Assembly (NCBI RefSeq): GCF_013620795.1
Contig: NZ_LGLW01000006.1
Span: 1 to 64,000, forward strand
Direction of reading: 5' to 3'
DNA from: Pseudomonas sp. Q2-TVG4-2
GTDB taxonomy: Bacteria; Pseudomonadota; Gammaproteobacteria; Pseudomonadales; Pseudomonadaceae
DNA length: 64,000 nt
Shown here: piece after piece, positions 18,326 to 27,769 of the stretch
Layout of the letters: every line of letters begins with the position of its first letter
Position numbering within the stretch: the stretch's first letter is position 1
Made by a program: the position numbers and the translations under genes
Notes under the pieces: generated by a model
Databases searched by the model: none
Seen by the model: only the letters and a program-made list of their open reading frames with translations
What the model was told of the DNA's origin: nothing

Positions 18326-19156
18326 ATGCCTCGTCCTGCGCCTTTTAGTGCCGCCGCGTCCGTCGCCAGCTCGGCGCCGGACGCTTATACCTATGCCGAG
18401 CTGGATGGCACGGAAAATACGGGCTGCGCGGTACTCGCCGAAGAGTGCGCCCTGGCCATCGCCTATAACGGCATCAGCCATGCGGTGATGATGATCTCGC
18501 CTAGTGCCCTTGAGGACTTCGTGGTCGGCTTCAGCCTGAGCGGCGCGCTGGTTGGTGGCGTCGACGAGATCTATGACATCCAGCTCAGCCGTCGCGGCGA
18601 GGCGTTCAGCGCCGAGGTGCAGATCGCTAATCGCGCGTTCTGGGCACTCAAGCAGCAGCGCCGTAGTTTGGCCGGTACCAGCGGCTGTGGGCTTTGCGGC
18701 GTGGAAGCGATCGAACAGGCGCTGCCGCACTTGACCGCACTGGCGCCCGGCCCGTTACCGCCAGCCGCGCATCTGCACGGGCTGCGCGACCGCATCAACG
18801 ATGCGCAGCGCCTGGCGCGTCAGAGCGGCGCGTTGCATGCCGCACTGTTCATCGACGAGCAGGGTGAAATCGTGCTGTGCCGTGAGGACATTGGCCGGCA
18901 CAACGCGTTGGACAAGCTGATCGGCGCGCTGCGGCGTGAAGGCCGTGACGGCCGTCGAGGGTTCGCCGTGGTCACCAGCCGGTGCAGCCTGGAGCTGATC
19001 CACAAGGCCGTGCGCGCCGGTTTCGCCAGCCTGGTCAGCCTCTCGGCACCGACCGATCTCTGCGTGCGCTGGGCGCGCCAGCACCGGCTCAACCTGATCC
19101 ACCTGCCGCACCACAGCGCCCCGCGGGTCTACAGCCCCTGCGATAAAGCCCGATAG
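18326..19156 (+). CDS. Formate dehydrogenase sulfurtransferase/accessory protein FdhD (FdsC)
   Basis: Transfers sulfur from a cysteine desulfurase to the molybdenum cofactor, sulfurating the metal before insertion into formate dehydrogenase. The key CGLCG loop is at residues 121-125, with Cys121 and Cys124 as the sulfur-carrying cysteines. RNALDKL and the SRCSLELIHKA segment fit the family; 276 residues is normal. AAGGAAA precedes the ATG. It closes the fds operon. Confidence 0.95.
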   Translation: MPRPAPFSAAASVASSAPDAYTYAELDGTENTGCAVLAEECALAIAYNGISHAVMMISPSALEDFVVGFSLSGALVGGVDEIYDIQLSRRGEAFSAEVQIANRAFWALKQQRRSLAGTSGCGLCGVEAIEQALPHLTALAPGPLPPAAHLHGLRDRINDAQRLARQSGALHAALFIDEQGEIVLCREDIGRHNALDKLIGALRREGRDGRRGFAVVTSRCSLELIHKAVRAGFASLVSLSAPTDLCVRWARQHRLNLIHLPHHSAPRVYSPCDKAR

Positions 19157-19254
19157 CCCTCCCGCCGCGTACGCCTCGGTTTCCTTGGAACCGGCCCGGC
19201 TGCCCGTTGGCGCACGGCGAGCAGGTGGGCGACGTCGAAACGCCCGGCGCTGCG

Positions 19255-21354
19255 CTACCAGTCGCTTGTCAGCATGTCGCGTACTCGGTTGGCCAGATGG
19301 TCGATGGAGAACGGCTTGCTGACCATGTCCATGCCGGTATCGAGAAAGCCGCTGCTGGCGGCCTGCTCGGCGTAACCGGTCATGAACAACACCTTTAATC
19401 CGGGGCGTTGCTGGCGGGCGATGTCGGCCAGTTGGCGGCCGTTCATGCCCGGCAGACCCACGTCGGAGATCAACAGGTCGATGCGCTCGTTGCTTTCCAG
19501 AATCTTCACTGCGGCGTTGCCCTCGGCAGCCTCCAGCGCGTGATAGCCGAGCATGCCCAGAACGTCCATGACCAGTAGGCGCACGGCGGGGTCATCTTCC
19601 ACCACTAGCACGGTTTCGCCCTGCAGCGCCTGCGGGACCCGCTCATCAGAGACAGCGGCTGCTGGCGGCAACGGCGCGTCATGATGCGCTGGCAGATAGA
19701 GGGTCACCTCGGTGCCGTTGCCGGGTTCGCTGCGAATTTGCACATGGCCGCCGGTCTGGCGCGCAAAGCCGTAGATCATTGACAGTCCGAGCCCGGTGCC
19801 CTGGCCGATGGGTTTGGTCGTGAAGAAGGGCTCGAAGGCGGCCGCTAGAACCTTGGGCGTCATGCCGCAACCGCTGTCGATCACGCTGAGACTGACGTAG
19901 CGTCCCGGTGCCAGTTCGCCGATCTCGGCTTGACGCTGCAATTGCACATTGGCGGTCGCGATATACAGGCTGCCGCCGTCGGGCATGGCATCGCGGGCGT
20001 TGATCACCAAATTGAGAAGGGCGCTTTCCAGCTGATTCTCGTCGCTGCTGGCCGGCCACAGGTCCGGCTCCAGCAGGGCGTCGACCAGGATATGGCTGCC
20101 GAGGGTGCGCACCATCAGATCACGCATCGATTCGACCAGGGTGTTCAGGTCGACCCGCTTGAGATTCAACGGCTGACGCCGGGCGAAGGCCAGCAGCCGG
20201 TGGGTCAGGGCGGCGGCGCGGTTGGCCGAGCTCACCGCGGCATCGATGAAGCGCTGAGTTTCGCCATGGCGGCCGGAGCGGTTGTAGCGCTGGATCAGAT
20301 CCAGCCCGCCGATGATGCCGGTCAGCATGTTGTTGAAATCATGGGCGATGCCGCCAGTGAGCTGGCCGACGGCTTCCATCTTCTGCGCCTGGCGCAGCGC
20401 TTCCTGTGCCTGCTCGCGGCTTGCCATCTCGGTGACCAGCCGCTCGTAGACTTCCGCCAACGCCTCGGTGCGTTCCTGCACCCGCATTTCCAGCGTCTCG
20501 TTGAGCTCTCGCAGCGACTGCTCGGCGCGCCAGCGCTCGGTGACATCTTGCGCCAGGACAAAGAAACCCAGCACCTGGCCTTCTCCGTCGCGGCGTGGCA
20601 GATAATGCATCGAGGCCTGGCGCAGCTGGCCGTCCCGGTGCGGCATGGACGCTTCGAAGAGAACCTCTTTGCCGGCAAGGGCATCCTTGATTTGCGGCCG
20701 GCGAACGTTATAAGCCTGCTCGCCAATTACCTCTGTCAAATGCTTGCCATAGAGAAATTCCGGCGTCTGACCAAACCACTTTTCATAGTGGCGATTGTTG
20801 AAACGATAGCGTTCGTCCCGGTCGACATAGCCGATGAGCACCGGCAACGCGTCGGTGATCATTCGGATCTCCGCTTCGCTTCGGCGCAGCGCTTCTTCCT
20901 CGCTATGGCGCAGGCACAGCAGTTGCCCGCCAACCGTCTGGCCGTCGCGGATCGGGCTTAGGGCCAGATCGACCCAGGTGGCCGGGCGGTCGGTTGCACT
21001 GTCCTCCGGCAGTCGATGGTGGCGCAGCAGGCAGGGCTGGCTGCGGTCGCCGGTCTGGCCCGCGATCAGCTCAGGCCAGACAGCTTCCCAGGTAATGGCC
21101 ACCGGGGCGCCCAGCGCTGCAGGATGGCGATCGCCAATCAGCGCGCCATGGGCGTCGTTGTATAGCTGCACGCCGGTCTCGCCCCAGAGCACGCACATGG
21201 GCAGCGGCGCGTCGAGCAGGGTGTCGAGCAGGCTCCGCAACGAGGCGGGCCAGCTTTCGATCGGACCCAGGGGCGTTGCGTTCCACGCGTGGACGCGGAT
21301 GCGCCCGCTCATTTCATTGGTACCGGCTGGCCAGGGCCTTGAGTCTACTGCCAT
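19255..21354 (-). CDS. Hybrid sensor histidine kinase with two PAS domains
   Basis: A cytoplasmic signalling protein of 699 residues with no membrane segment. Order: PAS-like domain starting [18 protein letters not shown] (about 25-150), a second PAS (about 160-285), a short coiled coil, HisKA with [13 protein letters not shown] (phospho-accepting His near 340), HATPase with [10 protein letters not shown] and [11 protein letters not shown], and a C-terminal receiver (VLVVEDDPA, then [13 protein letters not shown] with the phospho-accepting Asp). No separate response regulator lies nearby, so the output partner is elsewhere. It converges with fdhD. The signal is unknown. Confidence 0.93.
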   Translation of the reverse strand: MAVDSRPWPAGTNEMSGRIRVHAWNATPLGPIESWPASLRSLLDTLLDAPLPMCVLWGETGVQLYNDAHGALIGDRHPAALGAPVAITWEAVWPELIAGQTGDRSQPCLLRHHRLPEDSATDRPATWVDLALSPIRDGQTVGGQLLCLRHSEEEALRRSEAEIRMITDALPVLIGYVDRDERYRFNNRHYEKWFGQTPEFLYGKHLTEVIGEQAYNVRRPQIKDALAGKEVLFEASMPHRDGQLRQASMHYLPRRDGEGQVLGFFVLAQDVTERWRAEQSLRELNETLEMRVQERTEALAEVYERLVTEMASREQAQEALRQAQKMEAVGQLTGGIAHDFNNMLTGIIGGLDLIQRYNRSGRHGETQRFIDAAVSSANRAAALTHRLLAFARRQPLNLKRVDLNTLVESMRDLMVRTLGSHILVDALLEPDLWPASSDENQLESALLNLVINARDAMPDGGSLYIATANVQLQRQAEIGELAPGRYVSLSVIDSGCGMTPKVLAAAFEPFFTTKPIGQGTGLGLSMIYGFARQTGGHVQIRSEPGNGTEVTLYLPAHHDAPLPPAAAVSDERVPQALQGETVLVVEDDPAVRLLVMDVLGMLGYHALEAAEGNAAVKILESNERIDLLISDVGLPGMNGRQLADIARQQRPGLKVLFMTGYAEQAASSGFLDTGMDMVSKPFSIDHLANRVRDMLTSDW

Positions 21355-21560
21355 AGGTCGTCCATCGATGCGCGACGGGCCATCGGCGCCAATCGTCGCG
21401 CTTATACGGCATCGTTTGCCTGGTGAGGCGCAGCCAGAGGCTGGGCCTCGTTGTTTGTTATGTCATTCGGATGCATCGCCATTCTAGTCACCCTTCCGAG
21501 CGGCTAATGGCTTATAGGCGACCTCGGTCGAGCGCAATTAAGTCGGCGCCGCGTCCATGT

Positions 21561-22241
21561 TCAGGCTGCAAAGCCCTGCAGGCTACGAACCAGCTCAAGA
21601 TAATCGCCCACGGCGGGGAATTCTTCGGTGTTCTTTCGCCCGCGACGGCTGTCCGGCTCGCTGATCGCCAAAAGATGCGCGACGCCGAAATCACGCGCGC
21701 TGCGCAAGACCGGCAGGCTATCGTCGATGAACAGTGAGGTGGCCGGATCGAAATCCAGATCCGCCTTCAGGGCATACCAGAACTGCGCTTGCTCCTTGGG
21801 AAAGCCATAATCGTGGGAGCTGATCAGACGATCGAACCAGGGCGCCAGTTCGATGCGTTCCAGCTTCAGGGACAACGAATCGCGATGGGCATTGGTGATC
21901 AGCACCACGCGCTTACCGGTATCGCGCAGGGCCGCAAGAAATTCATCGGCTGCCGGCCGCAGGGCGATCAGATCGGCGATCTCGCGCTTCATCTCGCGGA
22001 TCGGCAGGTTCAGCTCGCGGGTCCAGAAGTCCAGGCAATACCAGGTGAGTTTGCCCTCGTGCTCGTTGAACAGCGGCGCCAGTTCCAGTTCGGCCATGGC
22101 TCGGCTGATGCCGTGCAGCTCGGCATAGCGCTGGGGTAGGAGTTCGAGCCAGAAGTGGTTATCGAAGTGTAGGTCCAGCAAGGTGCCGTCCATGTCCAAC
22201 AGGACGGTGTCAATTTCGGGCCAGGGCAGTGAAGCGATCAT
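21561..22241 (-). CDS. HAD-family GMP/IMP nucleotidase (YrfG-like)
   Basis: Hydrolyses purine nucleoside monophosphates by the HAD mechanism. The 226-residue product has motif I DMDGTLLDL (nucleophile Asp), motif II VLITNAH, the motif III lysine in FPKEQAQF, and motif IV FIDDS. I start at the ATG of MIASLPWPE, preceded by GAAGAAGAG; the longer frame adds unlikely residues and overlaps the opposite gene region. The gene diverges from nudE with about 120 bases between starts. The family is fairly certain, the substrate is by analogy. Confidence 0.88.
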   Translation of the reverse strand: MIASLPWPEIDTVLLDMDGTLLDLHFDNHFWLELLPQRYAELHGISRAMAELELAPLFNEHEGKLTWYCLDFWTRELNLPIREMKREIADLIALRPAADEFLAALRDTGKRVVLITNAHRDSLSLKLERIELAPWFDRLISSHDYGFPKEQAQFWYALKADLDFDPATSLFIDDSLPVLRSARDFGVAHLLAISEPDSRRGRKNTEEFPAVGDYLELVRSLQGFAA

Positions 22242-22362
22242 GATGGGCTCTTCTTCGGCAATTGACCCAATGGTGCGACAGCGGTCGGTTCGATGCAAAG
22301 CGTTCACGGCTCATACAAAAAGGCGGGTTATGATTGCGGCTCGCGTTTCAAGGATATTCCCC

Positions 22363-22929
22363 ATGCGCCAGAAACCTACCGTGCTTGCCCGTGAGATCGT
22401 TGCCACCAGCCGTCTGTTCCGTGTCGAGGAGCTGCAGCTGCGGTTTTCCAATGGCGTCGAGCGTACCTACGAACGGCTGGTCGGCAAGGGCACCGGCTAT
22501 GGTGCGGTAATGATCGTTGCGCTGGAGGCCGACGGCAGGGCGCTGCTGATCGAGGAATATTGCGGTGGCACCGACACCTACGAGCTGTCGTTGCCCAAGG
22601 GGCTGATCGAGCCGGGTGAGGATGTGCTCGATGCGGCCAACCGAGAACTGAAGGAAGAAGCCGGTTTCGGCGCGCGCAAGCTGGAGCTGCTCACCGAATT
22701 GTCCCTCTCGCCCGGTTATATGAGTCAGAAGATTCAGGTCGTGTTGGCCCGCGACCTCTATCCCGAACAGTTGCCGGGCGATGAACCCGAGCCGATGCGC
22801 GTCGATCGGGTCGATTTGCGAGAGCTGTCCAGCCTGATCCAGAACCCTCAGTTCAGCGAAGGTCGTGCCTTGGCGGCGCTGTACCTGGCGCGGGATCTGC
22901 TGACCGAGCGGGGAGAGTTCGGCCAATGA
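22363..22929 (+). CDS. ADP compounds hydrolase NudE
   Basis: A Nudix hydrolase of 188 residues that cleaves ADP-ribose, NADH, Ap3A and similar ADP compounds. The Nudix box is complete at residues 80-102 (GLIEPGE, then RELKEEAGFG). The N terminus (FRVEELQLRFSNGVERTYERL) matches the NudE/ADP-ribose pyrophosphatase branch. AAGGA precedes the chosen ATG. Its stop overlaps the start of cysQ (ATGA), a common pairing in pseudomonads that links two nucleotide clean-up enzymes. Confidence 0.93.
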   Translation: MRQKPTVLAREIVATSRLFRVEELQLRFSNGVERTYERLVGKGTGYGAVMIVALEADGRALLIEEYCGGTDTYELSLPKGLIEPGEDVLDAANRELKEEAGFGARKLELLTELSLSPGYMSQKIQVVLARDLYPEQLPGDEPEPMRVDRVDLRELSSLIQNPQFSEGRALAALYLARDLLTERGEFGQ

Positions 22930-23741
22930 GCCATCCATATCTGACCCGGGTCATCGATCTCGTTCGCGACGCAGGGCAGGCGATCCTGCCGCACTGGCGC
23001 AGCGGTGTGGAGGTACAGGAAAAGGCGGATGCCTCACCGGTTACCGCTGCCGACATGGCCGCCCATCATCTACTGGCTGACGGCCTGCGTGCGCTGGACG
23101 CCAGCATTCCGGTGCTGTCCGAGGAGGACTGCAACCTGAGTCTGGCCGAGCGTGCCGGCTGGACGCGCTGGTGGCTGGTCGATCCGCTGGACGGAACCAA
23201 GGAGTTCATTGCCGGCAGCGAGGAATTCACCGTCAACGTGGCGCTGATCGAGCGAGGCCGCGTGTTGTTCGGGGTGGTCGGCATCCCGGCCAACGGCCGC
23301 TGTTACTACGGCGGGGCCGAGCTCGGCGCCTGGCGTGCCGAAGCCGACGGAACGACGCAGCCATTACAGGTGCGTCAGCAACCGGCCGAGGGATTGACCG
23401 TGGTTGCCAGCCGCCGTCACTCCAGTGAGGCCCAGGAACGCTTGCTTGAAGGCTTGCGTCAGCGTTTCGGCGAGCTGGTGTTGGCCAATATCGGCAGTTC
23501 CTTGAAGCTATGCCTGCTGGCCGAAGGCGCTGCTGATTGCTATCCACGCCTTGCGCCGACCTCGCAGTGGGATACCGCGGCTGCCCAGGGTGTGCTCGAG
23601 GGTGCCGGCGGCGAGGTGCTGGTTATCGGCGGCGCTACGTTGACCTACGAAGCGCGCGAGAGCTATCTGAACCCGTTCTTCCTGGCGTTGCCGCGCGGCG
23701 TGGGCTGGCGTGCAGACTTGATCGAACTGGCGAATCGCTGA
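22926..23741 (+). CDS. 3'(2'),5'-bisphosphate nucleotidase CysQ
   Basis: Dephosphorylates PAP, the by-product of sulfate assimilation, to AMP. It belongs to the lithium-sensitive magnesium-dependent phosphatase family: EED at residues 66-68 region and DPLDGTKEF (Asp86, Asp89) bind the metals, and the C-terminal segment PTSQWDTAAAQGVLEGAGG is the second family signature. 271 residues is typical. Co-translated with nudE. Confidence 0.95.
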   Translation: MSHPYLTRVIDLVRDAGQAILPHWRSGVEVQEKADASPVTAADMAAHHLLADGLRALDASIPVLSEEDCNLSLAERAGWTRWWLVDPLDGTKEFIAGSEEFTVNVALIERGRVLFGVVGIPANGRCYYGGAELGAWRAEADGTTQPLQVRQQPAEGLTVVASRRHSSEAQERLLEGLRQRFGELVLANIGSSLKLCLLAEGAADCYPRLAPTSQWDTAAAQGVLEGAGGEVLVIGGATLTYEARESYLNPFFLALPRGVGWRADLIELANR

Positions 23742-23835
23742 GACGGGTGGTCTTGCTAACACTGTCTACATGGACGGAGACCGGTTGCGGTGGCGCGGCG
23801 ACCCATCGCCTGAACCGGATCGTTGGAGCAGCGTT

Positions 23836-26703
23836 GTGTCATTGAAAACCCCTACCGGGATACGCCAATGGATCTGGCGCGCGTTCGTGCAGAGCGCGCT
23901 GATTCCGCTGGTGCTGGTCGAAGTGGTGCTGATCGCCGTCTATCTGCTGAGCAACAATGCCATTCGCGATGCGCAGATCGAACATCTGCGCGAGACGGCG
24001 CTCACTGAGCTGCAGACGACGGTCGGCCGCGAGGCGAGGATCATCAGTCAGCAGCTGCAGCAGGTCGCGAGTGCCACGACGCTGTTTCGCAATTTCACAG
24101 TCCGCGCGCTGGAAGACGATAGCGCCGAGCCGCTTCCGCAGCTGCGGCTCGGTTCCGGCGGGGTTCGCTACAGCCCTCATGATGAAGGCGGCGCGGCGAG
24201 TTTCTATTCGGCCGCCACTGCCCATGAGCTACAGGATCTGGAAAAGGTCGCGCGCTTGCGCCGTCTCGATCCGCTGATGAAGGAGCTGCACGCTGGCAAT
24301 CCGCTGATCGCCAGTCTCTATTTCAACAGTTGGGATAGCTACAACCACATCTACCCCTGGTTCAACACCGCGGAGCAGTATCCGCCGGACATGGATATCC
24401 CCAGCTACAACTTCTATTACCTGGCCAGCTCCTGGCACAACCCGGCGCGCCGGGTGGTCTGGACGGATGTGTACCTTGACCCAGCCGGACACGGCTGGAT
24501 GATGTCAGCCATCGCGCCGGTGTATCGCGACGACTTTCTGGAAGGCGTCAGCGGTATCGACATTACCGTCGGCGGCATCCTGCAGCAGATCGCCCAGTTG
24601 CGGGTGCCTTGGGACGGCTATGCCATGCTGATCAGCCGCGACCTGAATATCATGGCGCTGCCCGAGGCGGGCGAGGCCCAGTTCGGCCTTGATGAATTGA
24701 CCGAGCATTCATACGAGGAAGCAATCCGCCAGGAGATCTTCAAACCCGAGGACTTCCGCCTCGGCCGCCGGCCGGAAACTCAGAAACTCGCGCGCGCCAT
24801 CGCCGCGCAGGCGGACGGTGTGCAACGTGTGAGCCTCAATGGCCGCCAGCAGCTGGTGGCTTGGGCCACGGTGGAGCAGACCGGCTGGCATCTGCTAACG
24901 GTAGTGGATGAGGCCGAGGTGTTCGGCCGGACCAATACCCTGGCCAGCCGCTACCGGCAGATCGGTTATCTGTTGATCGCCGGCCTGTTGCTGTTCTACC
25001 TACTGTTCTTCGCCTACATGTGGTTGCGTGCACGGCAGCTCAGCCAATCGCTGATTGCGCCCATCGCCAGTATCTCGCAGATGATGGGGCAGATCGGGCA
25101 GGGCCAGTGGCGGCCGCAGCCGGTCTCCTCCGATATTCGAGAGCTCGATGATCTGGCGCAACACACCCGGGCGATTGGCGCCCAGCTGGAGCTCAGCGAG
25201 GCGCAGCGGTCGCAGACACAGAACCGCCTCGAGCTGGTACTGGAGAGCGCGACCGAAAGTCTGTGGGAAAACGACATGCGCAGCGCCACGTTGCAGTTTC
25301 GCGGCCGCCTCCCTGTACGCTTCGGGCTGCCCTCGGCGCAGCTCAGTGAAGGGCAGTTCCTAAAACGCATTCATCCGCGTGATTTGCCGCGCGTGCGGGC
25401 CGAGCGGGCGCGCATGCAGACGGGTCAAACGATGCGCTACGAATGCGAGTTTCGCTTCGCCGACGCACTCGGCGAATACCATTGGTTGCTCAGCCGCGGC
25501 CGGGTGCTTGAGCGTGATCCGCAGACGGGCGAGGCCACGCTGCTGGCCGGCACCCATGTCGATATTGATGCGATCAAGCGGGTCGAAGAGAGTCTGCGCT
25601 ATGCCACGCAGCAGGCGCAGGCGGCCAACGATGCCAAGACCCATCTGATTTCCAGCGTCAGCCACGAGCTGCGTACACCGCTCAACGCAATACTCGGTTT
25701 CGCCCAGCTGATGCGGATGGACTGCTCGCCTGAAGCCGACCCTGAGGCAGCCGACTATCTCGACGAGATCCTGTTGGCGAGCCGCCATTTGAACCAGCTG
25801 CTCGGTGACATTCTCGATTGGTCGAGCCTGCAGGCCGAGCGGCCGCGCCTTGAGCTCAAGCGGGTCGAGGTCACGGCGCTGATGCGCGAATGCGCTGAGC
25901 TGGTGGCGCTCGAGGTTCAGCGCCATGGGCTGCAACTGGAGTTCGATCTGCCGGCGGTCCCCATCGAGGTGCTGGCCGAGCCGCGGCGTTTGCGTCAGGT
26001 GCTGCTCAATCTGCTATCGAATGCGATTAAGTACAACAAGCCGTCCGGGAAGATCCTGCTTGGTGTCGAAACGGTTGCGGGCCAGGTGCGTCTGCTGGTC
26101 GAAGACAGCGGGCTGGGGGTCGACAAGGCGTTGCAGGCACAGCTGTTCGAGCCTTTCCAGCGCCTGGGGCGTGAGAATTCGAACATTCAGGGTGCAGGCA
26201 TCGGGCTATCGCTGAGCCTGGAGTATGCCAAGCTGATGGGCGGCAGTATCGGCGTGGAGAGCGAGCTCGGTACCGGCAGTGTGTTCTGGATCGCCCTGCC
26301 GGTTCTCGAGCCGCAACCCGTGCTACCGGTCCACGAGCGGCCGCGAATTGTCTATGTCGAGGACGATCCGGCCAGTCAGTTGCTGGTGCGCAGGGCCTTG
26401 GCGGACATGGCCGAAGTCAGCGTGATCAATAACGGCAGGACGGCTTTGGAGCACCTGCTTGCCGATCCGCCCGAACTGCTATTGCTGGACCTTAATCTGC
26501 CCGAACTGAAGGGCGATGAACTGCTGGCGCTGCTACGCCAGACACCGGCCACGCGGGACCTGGCGGTCATTGTGCTGACCGCTGCCATCGAAGCAGGCAA
26601 CGAGGTGGACTGTCTGGCTCGTCTGACCAAGCCTGTGGATCTCGATGAGCTGCGCCGGCAGGTCCGCACCTGCCTGCAGGCGCTGGATCTGAAACCGCGC
26701 TGA
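23836..26703 (+). CDS. Membrane-bound hybrid sensor histidine kinase with Cache-type sensor
   Basis: A 955-residue inner-membrane kinase from the GTG at 23836, chosen because GGAG lies 7 bases before it; an ATG at 23770 lacks a ribosome site. TM1 (about 18-40) and TM2 (YLLIAGLLLFYLLFFAYM, about 375-395) enclose a large periplasmic Cache-like domain. Then come a HAMP-like linker, a PAS domain (ESATESLWENDM), HisKA (SSVSHELRTPLNAILGF, phospho-His in SHELR), HATPase (NLLSNAIKYN) and a receiver (YVEDDPASQ, LLLDLNLPELKGDELL). No cognate regulator is adjacent. Periplasmic small-molecule sensing is inferred from the domain type; the ligand is unknown. Confidence 0.92.
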   Translation: MSLKTPTGIRQWIWRAFVQSALIPLVLVEVVLIAVYLLSNNAIRDAQIEHLRETALTELQTTVGREARIISQQLQQVASATTLFRNFTVRALEDDSAEPLPQLRLGSGGVRYSPHDEGGAASFYSAATAHELQDLEKVARLRRLDPLMKELHAGNPLIASLYFNSWDSYNHIYPWFNTAEQYPPDMDIPSYNFYYLASSWHNPARRVVWTDVYLDPAGHGWMMSAIAPVYRDDFLEGVSGIDITVGGILQQIAQLRVPWDGYAMLISRDLNIMALPEAGEAQFGLDELTEHSYEEAIRQEIFKPEDFRLGRRPETQKLARAIAAQADGVQRVSLNGRQQLVAWATVEQTGWHLLTVVDEAEVFGRTNTLASRYRQIGYLLIAGLLLFYLLFFAYMWLRARQLSQSLIAPIASISQMMGQIGQGQWRPQPVSSDIRELDDLAQHTRAIGAQLELSEAQRSQTQNRLELVLESATESLWENDMRSATLQFRGRLPVRFGLPSAQLSEGQFLKRIHPRDLPRVRAERARMQTGQTMRYECEFRFADALGEYHWLLSRGRVLERDPQTGEATLLAGTHVDIDAIKRVEESLRYATQQAQAANDAKTHLISSVSHELRTPLNAILGFAQLMRMDCSPEADPEAADYLDEILLASRHLNQLLGDILDWSSLQAERPRLELKRVEVTALMRECAELVALEVQRHGLQLEFDLPAVPIEVLAEPRRLRQVLLNLLSNAIKYNKPSGKILLGVETVAGQVRLLVEDSGLGVDKALQAQLFEPFQRLGRENSNIQGAGIGLSLSLEYAKLMGGSIGVESELGTGSVFWIALPVLEPQPVLPVHERPRIVYVEDDPASQLLVRRALADMAEVSVINNGRTALEHLLADPPELLLLDLNLPELKGDELLALLRQTPATRDLAVIVLTAAIEAGNEVDCLARLTKPVDLDELRRQVRTCLQALDLKPR

Positions 26704-26716
26704 GTCGCCAGCAAGG

Positions 26717-27709
26717 CTAATCGGTGCGCTCGCCGCAGAGGTCGAGGGCGAACCAGTGTTCGACGTCCGGCTGCGGCAAGCCGGCGCCGAGCAGGGCGAA
26801 CAACTTCCCCAGCGCGGCCTCGCGGGTCATGCCGCCGCCGGAGATCAGTCCGCTGGTCGCCAGCTTGCTGCCGGCAGCGTAGATGCCAAACTCGACGTGA
26901 CCCTGCGGGCACTGGCTGATCGCCGCCAGTACCACGCCCCGCTCATGCGCCTCCTTCAATGCCGCCAGCAGCTCAGCATCATCGGCCGGGCCCGTGCCGC
27001 TGCCGTAACATTCGAGTACCAGGCCCTGCACGCCGCTGGCCAGCAGGGCGCGCAGCTGCGACGCCTGAATGCCCGGATACAGCGGCAATACCGCCAGGTT
27101 GACCGGCCGGCGAGGCTGACGATAGTCGAGCGCAGACGGGATATTCGGCGCGCGTTCGCTCCGGCGCAGACGCAGCGAGGTGCCGAAGGCATCGAGGGTG
27201 GCGGTACCCAACTTGCTGGCCCGGACGCCCGGCATCAGCTTGCCGCCGAAATACAGGTGCACGCCAGGCTCGACACCGGCATGTAGCGCCTGCATCGCAC
27301 CGAACAGATTGCCCCAGGCATCGCTGCCCGATGCGCCGGCCGGCAGCATCGAGCCCGTCAGTATCACCGGCACCTCGAGGCCGAGCAGCAAGAAGCTCAG
27401 GGCGGCGGCGCTGTAGGCCAGGGTATCGGTGCCGTGCAGCACCAGTACCCCATCGCAGCCGTCTTGCTCGACGCCGGCACGGATGGCCTCGACCATGGCC
27501 AGCCAGTTGGTCTGGTTCATGTTGGCGCTGTCAATCGGCGGTAGCAGCTCGCGGAACTGCCAATCAGGAAGGGTCAGCGGTGGTTGCTGATTCTGCTGCT
27601 CGCGCAGCCTACCGGCGAAGCCGGAGGCAGGCGTCAGGCCCTCACCGCTCTGCTGCATGCCAATGGTGCCGCCGGTATACAGCACCAGAATATTTCTGGA
27701 AGCCGGCAT
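26717..27709 (-). CDS. L-asparaginase
   Basis: Hydrolyses asparagine to aspartate and ammonia. The two catalytic threonine motifs are present: YTGGTIGM (Thr12/Thr15 region) and LVLHGTDTLAY (Thr94, Asp95). At 330 residues without a signal peptide it looks like the cytoplasmic AnsA (type I) form. AGGAGATAGC precedes the ATG. It lies 60 bases downstream of the amino acid symporter in the same direction, with a hairpin between, so partial co-expression is likely; the asparagine-to-aspartate step also fits aspA at 32.6 kb. Confidence 0.92.
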   Translation of the reverse strand: MPASRNILVLYTGGTIGMQQSGEGLTPASGFAGRLREQQNQQPPLTLPDWQFRELLPPIDSANMNQTNWLAMVEAIRAGVEQDGCDGVLVLHGTDTLAYSAAALSFLLLGLEVPVILTGSMLPAGASGSDAWGNLFGAMQALHAGVEPGVHLYFGGKLMPGVRASKLGTATLDAFGTSLRLRRSERAPNIPSALDYRQPRRPVNLAVLPLYPGIQASQLRALLASGVQGLVLECYGSGTGPADDAELLAALKEAHERGVVLAAISQCPQGHVEFGIYAAGSKLATSGLISGGGMTREAALGKLFALLGAGLPQPDVEHWFALDLCGERTD

Positions 27710-27727
27710 CGCTATCTCCTATATGAA

Positions 27728-27750
27728 ACAGGGGCCTGTGCGGCCCCTGT
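27728..27750 (-). terminator. Hairpin between symporter and asparaginase genes
   Basis: ACAGGGGCC and GGCCCCTGT pair around a 5-base loop, 20 bases after the symporter stop. Only three Ts follow on the minus strand, so it may attenuate rather than stop transcription into the asparaginase gene. Confidence 0.55.
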
Positions 27751-27769
27751 CATGCACGTTCGTGAACGT

